Shown here piece by piece: positions 45,840 through 54,065 of a stretch of 64,000 nt of DNA (its first letter is position 1; each line of letters begins with the position of its first letter). The notes beneath the pieces were generated by a model. It saw only the letters and a program-made list of their open reading frames with translations, was not told where the DNA came from and ran no database searches. Location of the stretch: positions 54,687-118,686 of the forward strand of contig JAOPJZ010000010.1 in assembly GCA_025517525.1 (NCBI GenBank). Direction: 5' to 3'. The position numbers and the translations under genes are program-made. Source of the DNA: Natronosalvus hydrolyticus (GTDB taxonomy: Archaea; Halobacteriota; Halobacteria; Halobacteriales; Natrialbaceae).

Positions 45840-46273
45840 GGTGAGTCACCTTTCGTTTCGGTGCGTCGGGCGGGTCGTGAGAGCAGTCGCGAGCCATCGA
45901 CCGTAACGTAGGCTACGTCTTCGCCGGCGCAGTCTGCCGGGAAATCGGCAGGTTGTGTGTCGGCCAGTTTGGACGCAGTCCCCAGCGACTTCTCGTCGCC
46001 GGCGGCTTCATCTGTGATCGCGAATTCGAATACTGAGCCCGATTTTGGCACAGTAAGCACCCGAGAATCCCCGTTTTCACGTCGCTCGCCGGCTTCATCG
46101 CATCGCCATCGGTCCGCTTCTGGCGGAACGCACAGCTCAATGGACAGGGTCTTGGTCGTCTCGAGGACGACTCGCCCCATGATACCGATCCGGTCGGCGT
46201 CGTCGCTATCGACGACCCGTACCGGGAGGCCATTGAGTTCGTGTCGTGGGAGTGTTTCGGGTGTCAGTGCCAT
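45830..46273 (-). CDS. rnp1: RNase P protein component 1 (Rpp29 homologue)
   Basis: A 147-residue RNase P subunit, part of the 5' tRNA-processing ribonucleoprotein. The core is LPRHELNGLPVRVVDSDDAD followed by GIMGRVVLETTKT and VFEF. An acidic insert (DEAAGDEKS) and Arg-rich tail are haloarchaeal. It is encoded within the ribosomal operon as in other archaea. Confidence 0.9.
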   Translation of the reverse strand: MALTPETLPRHELNGLPVRVVDSDDADRIGIMGRVVLETTKTLSIELCVPPEADRWRCDEAGERRENGDSRVLTVPKSGSVFEFAITDEAAGDEKSLGTASKLADTQPADFPADCAGEDVAYVTVDGSRLLSRPARRTETKGDSPWQ

Positions 46274-46278
46274 CTTCT

Positions 46279-46392
46279 TTATTCGTCTTGGTCGTCGGCG
46301 GTTCCGCCGCCTCCGTTTCGAGGCGTCTCAGACCCCTCGCTTTCGAGTTCGCCTTCCTCACGGGCGTCGCCCGTTCGGATTTCGGATCTCAT
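46279..46392 (-). CDS. 37-residue acidic ORF between uL29 and Rnp1
   Basis: An ATG overlapping the uL29 stop by four bases (ATGA) opens a 37-residue frame, beginning [15 protein letters not shown] and ending [11 protein letters not shown]. It ends six bases before the Rnp1 ATG. It has haloarchaeal acidic composition and the coupling pattern of the operon. It could be translated, or it may be only a bridge between genes. I know no family for it. Confidence 0.4.
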   Translation of the reverse strand: MRSEIRTGDAREEGELESEGSETPRNGGGGTADDQDE

Positions 46393-46595
46393 TCGAGATC
46401 CCCTTCTTCACGCTGGATCGTCTTGACCCGCGCAATCGTCCGCTTGAGTTCGCCGATTTCGCCCGGATTCTCCGGGGCACCACCGGCGGCGAGGACGGCG
46501 TTGGCGTTCAGCAGTTCTGTTTCGAGATCCTCGAGTTCCGCCTGCCGTTCGGCGGGCGTCATGTCGCGGATTTCGTCAACGTGCAAGATCGCCAT
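46389..46595 (-). CDS. rpl29: ribosomal protein uL29
   Basis: A 68-residue two-helix 50S protein at the polypeptide exit, with [20 protein letters not shown]. The start overlaps the uS3 stop by one base. Confidence 0.94.
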   Translation of the reverse strand: MAILHVDEIRDMTPAERQAELEDLETELLNANAVLAAGGAPENPGEIGELKRTIARVKTIQREEGDLE

Positions 46596-47533
46596 TATTC
46601 TTCATCCTCCTCGGAGTCGTCTTCCATCTCGGCGACGAGATCTTCGGCTTCGGCTTCGATCTCCTCGTCGAGTTCGTCGAGTTCCTCTTCGATGTCTTCC
46701 TCACTGTCGACGGCGGTTTCGGCCTCGCCGGCGTCAGTTTCGGTATCGTCGACGACTTCCTCTTCGATGACTTCCTCGACGACATCCTCGTCGATGTCGA
46801 CGGCTTCGTCCTCGGCGTCGACTGCTTCGTCAGCCTCGAGTTCGTCCTCGATGTCCTCGGGCTCACCCTCGAGCAGTTCTTCGACGCCTTCGGCCTCGTT
46901 GGCCTCGATTGCCTCGGGAACGACTTCCTCGAGGTCGACGTCGTCGTGAATACGGAAGTCGTCGGGAAGCTCGGCTCCCGGCGGGATGATTTTGACGTTG
47001 ACACCGATGGTGCCGAGTTTCATCACCGCGACGCCCTGTCCGTGGTCGACGACCTCCTCTGCGGGCTCGCCGTTGTGTTTGATGTAGCCACGGTTGAACT
47101 TCTCCACGCGCGAGCGTGCGCCGGTAACTTTCCCGGCGAGGACGATTTCGGCACCGAGTGCGCCGGCGTCCATGATCCGGTCAATCGTCGTGTGGCCGGC
47201 TTTCCGGAAGTACCAGCCACGCTCGAGTGCGTTAGCCAGTCGGTCGGCGACGATGCGGGCGTTGAGGTCTGGTTCCTCGACTTCCTGTACGTCGATCTGT
47301 GGGTCCTCGAGGTTGAACTTCTCCTCGAGTGCCGTCGTGACCTTCCGAATGTTCTCACCGCCTTTGCCGATGACCATCCCGGGCTTTTCGGCCTTGAGGA
47401 CGATCTGGGTTCCCATCGGCGTCTTGGCGACGTCCATACCACCGTAGCCTGCACGGCCGAGTTCTTCTTCGAAGAACTCGTCAATCTGGGATCGCTGCAG
47501 GCCGTTTTCGATAAATTGGTGTTCGTCTGCCAT
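46595..47533 (-). CDS. rps3: ribosomal protein uS3 with long acidic tail
   Basis: A 312-residue 30S protein. The KH domain has [15 protein letters not shown], and the C-terminal domain is [20 protein letters not shown]. The last 100 residues are almost pure Glu/Asp/Ala, a haloarchaeal extension. It lies at the mRNA entry. Overlaps uL22 and uL29. Confidence 0.94.
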   Translation of the reverse strand: MADEHQFIENGLQRSQIDEFFEEELGRAGYGGMDVAKTPMGTQIVLKAEKPGMVIGKGGENIRKVTTALEEKFNLEDPQIDVQEVEEPDLNARIVADRLANALERGWYFRKAGHTTIDRIMDAGALGAEIVLAGKVTGARSRVEKFNRGYIKHNGEPAEEVVDHGQGVAVMKLGTIGVNVKIIPPGAELPDDFRIHDDVDLEEVVPEAIEANEAEGVEELLEGEPEDIEDELEADEAVDAEDEAVDIDEDVVEEVIEEEVVDDTETDAGEAETAVDSEEDIEEELDELDEEIEAEAEDLVAEMEDDSEEDEE

Positions 47534-48012
47534 TAGTCGTCACCCTCCTCTTCGGTGTCTGCCTCGGCGACGACGATCTCGACGTCGACCTGCGGCGTGT
47601 TCCAGGCGGAGGCACGTCCCATCGCTCGCGGTTTGCGGCCGACGGATTCGCCGACCTTGTGGGCTGCACAGTGGACGATTTCCATCGACCCACCGTCGAA
47701 GCCCTGGTGGTCGGCGTTGGCCGAGACGTTCTCGAGCAATTCGAGGAACGCTCCACTGGCTTTTTCCGGATAGCGACCGGCGTCCCAGCCATCGATATCC
47801 GATCGGTGGCCGACGCCGGAGTTGTGCGATCGGAACGGGACCGAGCGCTCCCCAGCGATCACTGCCTCGAGATATGCCGCAGCATCGTCGACCGTTTTGC
47901 CCTTGAGCTCGCGGGCGATCTCTTTGCTATGCTTGTTGCTCATGTGACGCTCCCGAAGCATCGCTTTCGCGGTCGTGTCGGGGTCGGCGTCGACTGAGTA
48001 GTTGATTCCCAT
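47533..48012 (-). CDS. rpl22: ribosomal protein uL22
   Basis: A 159-residue 50S tunnel protein starting MGINYSVDADPDTTAKAM. The C-terminal hairpin (VGRKPRAMGRASAWNTPQVD) extends into the exit tunnel. Its stop overlaps the uS3 start. Confidence 0.95.
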   Translation of the reverse strand: MGINYSVDADPDTTAKAMLRERHMSNKHSKEIARELKGKTVDDAAAYLEAVIAGERSVPFRSHNSGVGHRSDIDGWDAGRYPEKASGAFLELLENVSANADHQGFDGGSMEIVHCAAHKVGESVGRKPRAMGRASAWNTPQVDVEIVVAEADTEEEGDD

Positions 48013-48019
48013 ACGATGA

Positions 48020-48445
48020 TCACTTCAGTGGGACGAACTTCGACGATCGCGTCGCACCGATACCAGCCTGTCCGTGCGAGACGGACGTTCGGGTGAGCTG
48101 GAACTCACCGAGATAGTGGCCGATCATTTCGGGTTCGACGCGGACACGATCGAAGTTCTGTCCGTTGTAGACGGCGAACGTCAGGCCAACGAATTCCGGG
48201 AGCACAGGCATGTTGCGCAGGTGCGTCCGGATCGGGGAGTTGGCCGTCTCCTGTTCGTCTTTCTCGCGAGCTTTCTCGAGCAGCTTCTGTTGCTCGACCG
48301 AAAACCCGCGCACGATACTCCGTCGCTGACGTGCCGGCAGCAGTTCAGCGACTTCCTCGAGCTCCAGATCCTGAAGCTCCTCGAGCGTGTGACCGCGGTA
48401 GGTGAACTCTTCACCCTCACGGCCGGTTCGGTACTCCTGACTCAT
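48020..48445 (-). CDS. rps19: ribosomal protein uS19
   Basis: A 141-residue 30S head protein. The archaeal N-terminal extension ([18 protein letters not shown]) is followed by [20 protein letters not shown] and the basic tail. The start overlaps uL2 by four bases. Confidence 0.94.
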   Translation of the reverse strand: MSQEYRTGREGEEFTYRGHTLEELQDLELEEVAELLPARQRRSIVRGFSVEQQKLLEKAREKDEQETANSPIRTHLRNMPVLPEFVGLTFAVYNGQNFDRVRVEPEMIGHYLGEFQLTRTSVSHGQAGIGATRSSKFVPLK

Positions 48446-49164
48446 TTGTTTCCACCTCGACCGGTGCGCCGGGAGGCGATATCACCGACTTTCCGTCCAG
48501 GTGGTGCGTCCCTGGAAACGGATTTCGGACGGCCGGGGTGCTGACGTCCGCCACCACCAAATGGGTGGTCGACGGCGTTCATGGCGACCCCGCGAACGCG
48601 CGGCCACTTGATCCCGCGGGCGCGCATTTTGTGATGTTTCTTTCCTGCCTTGACGAACGGCTTCTCGGTTCGGCCGCCACCGGCAACGACGCCGACGGTC
48701 GCCCGACACTGTGGGTCGAGCCGTTTGACTTCGCCACTTGGCAGCTGAACGACCGCAGCCTTGCGGTCGTGTGTGATCAGGTCTGCGTTGACACCCGAGG
48801 CGCGAGCGAACCGGCCGCCATCGCCCGGTTTGGACTCGACGTTACACACGGGCACCCCTTCCGGAATCTCGGCGAGCGGAAGCGTGTTCCCGGGTTTTAT
48901 CTCGGCGCTGACGCCGACCTGGATTTCTTCACCGACAGCGACCCCCTCGGGAACGAGGATGAGTCGCTGGTCGCCATCTTCGAACTCGACGGCGGCGATC
49001 GGTGCCGAGCGTGCAGGGTCGTGTTCGATGCTAACGACCGTCCCTGACACCACGTCGGAATCGTCTGCACGTTTGTGCTCGAGTTTGGCTTTGTATCGAT
49101 GGGATGGGGCACGGAACGTCGGTGCACCGCGACCTCGTCGCTGGCCGAAGATTCGTCGTCCCAT
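48442..49164 (-). CDS. rpl2: ribosomal protein uL2
   Basis: A 240-residue 50S core protein supporting peptidyl-transferase assembly and tRNA binding. The C-terminal [17 protein letters not shown] contains the conserved site near the active centre. It follows uL23 after two bases. Confidence 0.95.
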   Translation of the reverse strand: MGRRIFGQRRGRGAPTFRAPSHRYKAKLEHKRADDSDVVSGTVVSIEHDPARSAPIAAVEFEDGDQRLILVPEGVAVGEEIQVGVSAEIKPGNTLPLAEIPEGVPVCNVESKPGDGGRFARASGVNADLITHDRKAAVVQLPSGEVKRLDPQCRATVGVVAGGGRTEKPFVKAGKKHHKMRARGIKWPRVRGVAMNAVDHPFGGGGRQHPGRPKSVSRDAPPGRKVGDIASRRTGRGGNK

Positions 49165-49166
49165 GG

Positions 49167-49421
49167 TTAGAACACCCCAATTCGGGAGGCGACTTCCTGA
49201 GCGTCGTCGTCGTCGCTCAGGGTCACCGTCGCTTTCTTTTTGCCCTGCATCGTGATCTGTGTGTTAACCTTGTCGACTGTCACGTCGAAGCGGTCTTCGA
49301 CTTCGTCCCGAATCTCGGGTTTGCTGGCGTCGACGTTGACCAGGAACTGGAGCTTGTTCTCGAAGTCCATGTCGTTCATGGCCTTCTCCGTCACGAGGGG
49401 GAACTCGATGAGACTGCTCAT
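49167..49421 (-). CDS. rpl23: ribosomal protein uL23
   Basis: An 84-residue exit-site protein and docking point for SRP, with PLVTEKAMNDMDFENKLQFL and VDKVNTQITMQGKKKATV. It overlaps uL4 by four bases. Confidence 0.95.
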   Translation of the reverse strand: MSSLIEFPLVTEKAMNDMDFENKLQFLVNVDASKPEIRDEVEDRFDVTVDKVNTQITMQGKKKATVTLSDDDDAQEVASRIGVF

Positions 49422-50170
49422 CTGTCAGCCACCTCCTCGACGGCGCTCTCGGTCCAGACGGTCAGTCGACCGGCCTGCGTACCCGGTGCCAGATCCTCTG
49501 CGTTGACTTCGGCGGCGGTCGCCACGTCGGCACCCGCGAGGTTGCGGGCGGCACGCGACGGACCGGTTTCGCTCGAGGTCACGAAGAGAACGGATTTCGG
49601 GGACTGGTATTTGCGGCCACGGAGTTTTCCCTGGCCGGAGCGAACGTTTCGCCCCTCGTCGGCGCGTTCGATGTCACCGTCGACACCGACTGCCTCGAGG
49701 AAGGAGACGACCTCCTTGGTCTTGACGAGGTCTTCGAACTCGTCGCTGACGACCAGCGGAAGTTCGGTTTCCTCATCGAAGACATGGCCACGCTCGGCGA
49801 CGACGTCTGCGTCGGTCGTCGCGGCGATGGCGCTTCGGGTGGCGAGCTGTCGCTCTTTCTTGTTGATCGATTCGCCCTGGTCTTTCTCGGCCTTCGGCGG
49901 GTGGGCTTTCCGTCCTTTGACAGCCTGTGGAACGCGCCGGGCGCGTCCGTTCTGTCGGGGGACGTGAGCCATCCCGCGGCCGCTGCCGAACGATTCGGCG
50001 GGAGTTCGCATTCCGGCGAACTCGTCGGCACCGTAGGCCTGTTTTCGGTTTGCCTGTGCGACGCGAACCGCGCGAGCGATCAGGTCCGGGCGGTAGTTCG
50101 TCTCGAACACCGCCGGGAGGTCGATCTCCCCCGCGTCTTCGCCGTCCAGGTCTCGTACTGTTGCCTGCAT
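49418..50170 (-). CDS. rpl4: ribosomal protein uL4
   Basis: A 250-residue protein whose basic loop (ESFGSGRGMAHVPRQNGRAR) reaches the exit tunnel. MQATVRDLDGEDAGEIDLPA is the archaeal start. Three bases after uL3. Confidence 0.95.
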   Translation of the reverse strand: MQATVRDLDGEDAGEIDLPAVFETNYRPDLIARAVRVAQANRKQAYGADEFAGMRTPAESFGSGRGMAHVPRQNGRARRVPQAVKGRKAHPPKAEKDQGESINKKERQLATRSAIAATTDADVVAERGHVFDEETELPLVVSDEFEDLVKTKEVVSFLEAVGVDGDIERADEGRNVRSGQGKLRGRKYQSPKSVLFVTSSETGPSRAARNLAGADVATAAEVNAEDLAPGTQAGRLTVWTESAVEEVADR

Positions 50171-50173
50171 GAT

Positions 50174-51193
50174 TTATCCCTGGTTGGATGCGGTGGAGAC
50201 GTAGCGCACCTCGGGATCGAGACGCGGCTGGTCTCCGGGTCGGATCGCCGGGCGGAAGCGCAGGAGGCGCTTGTTCGGCCCGGGGAGCGAGCCCTTGATC
50301 AACGCGTGTGGGCCGTCGACTTCGCCGTAGTTGACGAAGCCGCCGTCGACAGACGCGTCGTCGCCGTCGCCGATATTGACGAGGCGCTTGTTCAGTTCAG
50401 TCCGCTGGTGGTAGCCGGTCTGACCCTGCTGTGGCACGGTCGAACGAACGCGGCTTGGATTCCACGGACCGAGGTTCCCGATGCGGCGGCGCCATCCCTG
50501 CCGGGCGTGTTTGCCCTTGCGCTTCTGGACGCCCCATCGCTTGACGGGACCTTGCGTTCCTTTCCCTTTCGTGACGCCGCTCGCGTCGACGTACTCGCCG
50601 GCGCGGAAGACGTCGTTCATCTCGTGCTCGCCGCCCTCGTGGACGAGTTCGAGCGCGAAATCGACGCGGTCGTTGACGGAGCCGCCGCCAACACGCGTTT
50701 CCATCACGTCGGGTTTCTTCTTGGGGACCGAGGGGACGCTGCCGGGGACGGTGTGGGTGATGACGCGAACGTCATCGACACGACCTTCCTCGAGTGCCGC
50801 ACGAAGTTCGTCTTCGGCGGCATCGGCGTCGTAGTCGTCTCCGGGGACGTCGAGGACGCGCTCGAGTTCGTCGACGAACTCGGTCGTCCAGACCTCGGTA
50901 ATCGGTTTCTGTCCATACGGTGTGTTCTCATACGCACGCAGAGCGACGGCGCGCATTGGCGGCGTCTCCACGATGGTAACGGGAACGGTCTCTTCCATTC
51001 CCTCGGTCGGCGAGTTTGCGGTGTCGTCGACCATTACCACGTGGGTCATGCCGGCCTTGTAGCCCGCGAAGCCCTGGAGCGATGGCTGTCCGTCGTCATC
51101 CGGCCACGAATTGAAGCGTGGGACCTCGCTGGTCGCCCGCTGTCGTGGGCCGAATCCGAGTGAGCCTTTGCGTGGTGCGTTTGGTTGTGGCAT
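50174..51193 (-). CDS. rpl3: ribosomal protein uL3
   Basis: A 339-residue 50S protein with a finger reaching towards the peptidyl-transferase centre (GVTKGKGTQGPVKRWGVQKR, then HARQGWRRRIGNLGPWNPS). It is the second gene of the operon, four bases after the SPOUT gene. Confidence 0.95.
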   Translation of the reverse strand: MPQPNAPRKGSLGFGPRQRATSEVPRFNSWPDDDGQPSLQGFAGYKAGMTHVVMVDDTANSPTEGMEETVPVTIVETPPMRAVALRAYENTPYGQKPITEVWTTEFVDELERVLDVPGDDYDADAAEDELRAALEEGRVDDVRVITHTVPGSVPSVPKKKPDVMETRVGGGSVNDRVDFALELVHEGGEHEMNDVFRAGEYVDASGVTKGKGTQGPVKRWGVQKRKGKHARQGWRRRIGNLGPWNPSRVRSTVPQQGQTGYHQRTELNKRLVNIGDGDDASVDGGFVNYGEVDGPHALIKGSLPGPNKRLLRFRPAIRPGDQPRLDPEVRYVSTASNQG

Positions 51194-51197
51194 TCTA

Positions 51198-52070
51198 TCA
51201 CGTTCTCAGTGAGAGGGGCGCGAGCGTGGCGAACAGAGCCTCCTCCGTTCGGACAACGTCGCTGCCCTGATGCGGAACCGTATTGAGCCAGAGGTCGAAC
51301 CCCGTTTCCAGATCGTTGGGTTCGACGTTTGCGTCGTCCTGGCCACTGTATGCGGCCTCGACGGCCGTTTGATCGATGCCCAGGATGTCCGGCAACCCTC
51401 GTTCGGGTGCGCCGAAGGCGACGGTCATGCCGTCCCGTTCGATGCGCCCGGCTAGCGTTCCCAGTGTCCCGACGGTGAGCGGTTCACCGTAGCGGGACGC
51501 AGCGATGCGAACGCCAGCGTCCTCACGGCCGAGTGCTGCCGAGAGGTCCATGCGTTCGACGGCAAATCCCGGTGGGGATTCGTCGACGAGCTTCGCACGG
51601 ACCGGTCGTCGCGAAGAGATCCTGACGGTCACGCGCTCTCCTTCTTGCACCGCCATCGATGGCGGTGCGTTGAGGGAGATCGGGTGTTGCAGTCCGCAAT
51701 TGACCCGGACGCGCCCTTCAGGTCCGACCTCGGTCACGATTCCTTGTCTTGACGACCCCGAACCGTTCGATTCGGAGCCGGTCTGTGACGGAGTGCGGAG
51801 CGGTGGTAAGACGCCCACGGCCTCCAGTTCGTCCCGCTTGCCCCAGGCCTCCTTTCGAAGGTATGGGGGCGTCGCGGCGTACCGTAACACGGTTTCGACG
51901 AACCCGCCGTCAAATCGCCCCGTTTCGCCGTCCCGGTCTGGGTAGACGATGAGGCTGTCGGCCCGGAAGATGGTTGCCGCGCGAGCGACATATCCGAGTT
52001 TGCGAGTCGCCTCGCGTTGGTCCTCGGCTTCCCGGCTGAGTGACGACGGCACGAGTACGCTTGTGGTCAT
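51198..52070 (-). CDS. SPOUT-fold RNA methyltransferase-like protein (archaeal COG2106)
   Basis: A 290-residue protein of the archaeal/eukaryotic SPOUT group, annotated in relatives as a putative RNA uridine N3-methyltransferase. SVLVPSSLSREAEDQREATR is the N-terminus, and the knot region includes MTVAFGAPERGLPDILG. A beta-barrel domain (GIVTEVGPEGRVRVNCGL) is inserted in the middle. The ATG at 52070 is chosen because the TATA box at 52124-52133 would put transcription start near 52100, below the upstream ATG at 52121. It starts the ribosomal operon. Confidence 0.82.
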   Translation of the reverse strand: MTTSVLVPSSLSREAEDQREATRKLGYVARAATIFRADSLIVYPDRDGETGRFDGGFVETVLRYAATPPYLRKEAWGKRDELEAVGVLPPLRTPSQTGSESNGSGSSRQGIVTEVGPEGRVRVNCGLQHPISLNAPPSMAVQEGERVTVRISSRRPVRAKLVDESPPGFAVERMDLSAALGREDAGVRIAASRYGEPLTVGTLGTLAGRIERDGMTVAFGAPERGLPDILGIDQTAVEAAYSGQDDANVEPNDLETGFDLWLNTVPHQGSDVVRTEEALFATLAPLSLRT

Positions 52071-52123
52071 ACCGCCACTTCGGCGGCTCGTCACTAGACT
52101 GTAGCGCTTTGTTACCGACATGG

Positions 52124-52133
52124 TCTTAAAAGG
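52124..52133 (-). promoter_or_regulatory. TATA box of the SPOUT-ribosomal operon
   Basis: On the minus strand, CCTTTTAAGA is centred about 28 bases before a predicted start near 52100, giving a leader of about 30 bases to the ATG at 52070. No other strong TATA box was noticed before uL3. Confidence 0.45.
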
Positions 52134-52359
52134 GTGCCGGATTAGAATCCCGGCTGTGAGGCGTTCACAGTGCTCAGAACGTTGGTACTCGCACACACAG
52201 TCACTTCGGAGAGAGTGCCCCGTGTGCTGACAGGCAGTGAGTGCCGATTGTGACGGGTTCGGGGAGTGTATGGCCTCGAGGTCGGTGTATTCGATACTCG
52301 AGGAAATCGAGTGACGGGCGTATGCTGTCGTGTGTCGCAGGCGTCACGATTCGCAACGC

Positions 52360-52368
52360 TTATACATC
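52360..52368 (+). promoter_or_regulatory. TATA box of the tRNA-Gly gene
   Basis: CGCTTATAC is centred about 34 bases before the mature tRNA start at 52398, implying a short 5' leader for RNase P. Confidence 0.5.
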
Positions 52369-52397
52369 CCTCACGGAGTAGAGTTAGATGCAACAGG

Positions 52398-52468
52398 GCG
52401 CTGGTAGTGTAGTGGTATCACGTGACCTTGCCATGGTCACAACCTGGGTTCAAATCCCAGCCAGCGCA
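52398..52468 (+). tRNA. tRNA-Gly (anticodon GCC)
   Basis: A 71-base cloverleaf. The acceptor stem pairs GCGCTGG (52398) with CCAGCGC, discriminator A at 52468. The anticodon stem GACC/GGTC holds loop TTGCCAT, anticodon GCC. The T arm is CTGGGTTCAAATCCCAG. CCA is not encoded. A run of five T follows at the end, likely the transcription stop. Confidence 0.93.
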
Positions 52469-52474
52469 TTTTTG
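52469..52474 (+). terminator. T-run after tRNA-Gly
   Basis: TTTTT directly after the tRNA discriminator, as in archaeal T-run termination. Confidence 0.45.
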
Positions 52475-52589
52475 CTGAACTAATCGGCGAACGAAGCGAG
52501 TTGCTCGTTCAGTGGAAATCGAATCTGGGTTTGGATGAGACGAGTCGCAACCCGGAAAGCGAACGAAGTGAGCGACCCGAAACGTCTCG

Positions 52590-52617
52590 AGGTAGTTCAA
52601 ATCCCCAGTCACCGCGT
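52590..52617 (+). other. tRNA 3'-end-like fragment
   Basis: GTTCAAATCCCCAGTCACCG resembles the tRNA-Gly T arm and acceptor 3' half (GTTCAAATCCCAGCCAGCGC) 140 bases upstream. No 5' half is present. It could be an attachment-site remnant or an eroded tRNA copy. Confidence 0.4.
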
Positions 52618-52709
52618 GTGCATTGAATCGTAAACACCCAACAATGCTGATCGACGGGGGACGGCAACTGATCACACCACTTAATTCGAGACGGACAAAC
52701 CCGTTTTCC

Positions 52710-53594
52710 ATGCACGTACTCGTTACCGGAGCAACCGGTGGTATCGGCAGCTGGGTCGTCGAGCGACTGGCGGACACGGGCCACGACGTCGCCGGTGTTG
52801 ACCTCGAGCGACCGCCGAAAACCCGACAAAACGCTCAGTTCTATGCAGTGGACCTGACCGACCAGGGGCAGGCGTGGGAGGTGATGCAGACGGTCGATCC
52901 CGACACCGTCGTCCACTGTGCGTCGATTCCAAAGATGGGAATCGCCACCGGCACTGAAACCTTTACGAACAACGTCGAGTGTACGTACAACACGTTCGTC
53001 GCGGCGGGCACCGTGGATGCGGATATCGTCTGGACCTCGAGCGAGAGCATTTACGGGATGCCGTTTGCCGAAGACGTGTGGCTACCGGACTATTTCCCCA
53101 TCGACGAGAACCACCCCAAACGACCAGAGGACCCGTACGGGACCTCGAAACTCGTCGGAGAGGAGCTAGCGGAGATGGTCGTCCGTCGTGACGGGATTTC
53201 GGTCACTTCGATTCGCCCCTCGTGGGTGAACTATCCGGGAGCCTACGACCTCACGGGCGTTCGGGAATCGTTCGACCCGGACACCGCCGAGAAGTCCGGG
53301 AACTTCTGGTCGTACATCGACGTTCGGGACGTCGTTTCCCTGATCGACCGGGCACTCGAGGCTGAAATCGACGGTCACGAGGCGTATCTCGCCGTCGCCG
53401 AAACGAACTATCTCGGGAGAGACACTGCCGAGACGATCGAAGCCGTCTTCGGTGACCTGCCAGCGGACTGTGACCTGACTGGGGAGGAATCCGCTTTTTC
53501 GACGGCGAAGGCCCGAGCGACCTTCGGCTGGGAACCGGCACACGATTGGCGTGACGCCGAGACGGCGACCGTCGACGGGCCGTCCTTTCTGTGA
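52710..53594 (+). CDS. NAD-dependent epimerase/dehydratase (extended SDR)
   Basis: A 294-residue protein with GATGGIGSW nucleotide-binding loop at residues 7-15, the acidic DLERPP following strand 2, SSESIYGMPF and the YGTSKLVGE catalytic Tyr-x3-Lys region. It probably acts on a nucleotide sugar or other hydroxyl compound; specificity is open. A TTAATT box lies about 28 bases before the ATG at 52710, supporting this start. Confidence 0.82.
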   Translation: MHVLVTGATGGIGSWVVERLADTGHDVAGVDLERPPKTRQNAQFYAVDLTDQGQAWEVMQTVDPDTVVHCASIPKMGIATGTETFTNNVECTYNTFVAAGTVDADIVWTSSESIYGMPFAEDVWLPDYFPIDENHPKRPEDPYGTSKLVGEELAEMVVRRDGISVTSIRPSWVNYPGAYDLTGVRESFDPDTAEKSGNFWSYIDVRDVVSLIDRALEAEIDGHEAYLAVAETNYLGRDTAETIEAVFGDLPADCDLTGEESAFSTAKARATFGWEPAHDWRDAETATVDGPSFL

Positions 53595-53630
53595 CCACGG
53601 CCAGTGACTGGCTACGGCAGGTATGTGGCC

Positions 53631-53714
53631 TATAGTAGCCAGTGAAACGATTTACACACCTACCACGATGCACGCTTGCGAGAGGGTGTGCAATGACTTT
53701 CACTGGCTATTATA
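53631..53714 (-). repeat. 84-bp palindromic element, copy C
   Basis: TATAGTAGCCAGTGAAAC at the left and TTTCACTGGCTATTATA at the right, with the inner TTACACACC and GGTGTGCAA also inverted. It is in reverse orientation to copies A and B. The last TATTATA has one change from the consensus. Confidence 0.85.
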
Positions 53715-54065
53715 GATGCGTGACCCAGCAGGCGTCGTCCTCTTGTCGTCTCTCGACAACGCCGAAAGCGTCATGGCTGCTCGAGACCTGTATTATCAGT
53801 GACGAATAGCGGTGTTTTCACCGTCATCGACCCACGACTGAAGTCGTGGGCTTCCTCCTTGCATTTCTGTGAACTGCGGAGTCGAACGCACAGGGCGGAA
53901 CGCGCACTCGAGGACACCAAAGGTGCCACGCTCGAGGACACACATCAGTCGTTCGCAAGCTGGTTACCAAGAGTGCCCACGCGTGACAGCCTTCGATGAA
54001 ACGTGAGGACACTACCCCCGCCCAAGTGGACGAAAATCCAATAAGTTCAAACCAATGACTTGATT
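53715..54065. mobile_element. remnant of an IS200/IS605-type element end
   Basis: Around 53829-53860 the sequence CCCACGACTGAAGTCGTGGG forms the hairpin at the 3' end of IS1341/TnpB-type elements. Reading the minus strand gives KEEAHDFSRG, a typical TnpB C-terminus. No TnpB body remains, and the rest of the gap holds no gene. Confidence 0.5.

Noticed and set aside
46576..46949. Low-complexity, Ser/Arg-rich frames opposite the acidic tail of uS3
   Set aside because: They reflect Glu/Asp codon repeats read on the other strand or in another frame.
49784..51163. A 459-residue plus-strand frame opposite uL4 and uL3
   Set aside because: Same cause; uL3 and uL4 are secure.
52509..52916. Minus-strand frames over the start of the SDR gene and the tRNA-like fragment
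   Set aside because: No homology and they oppose a clear SDR gene.
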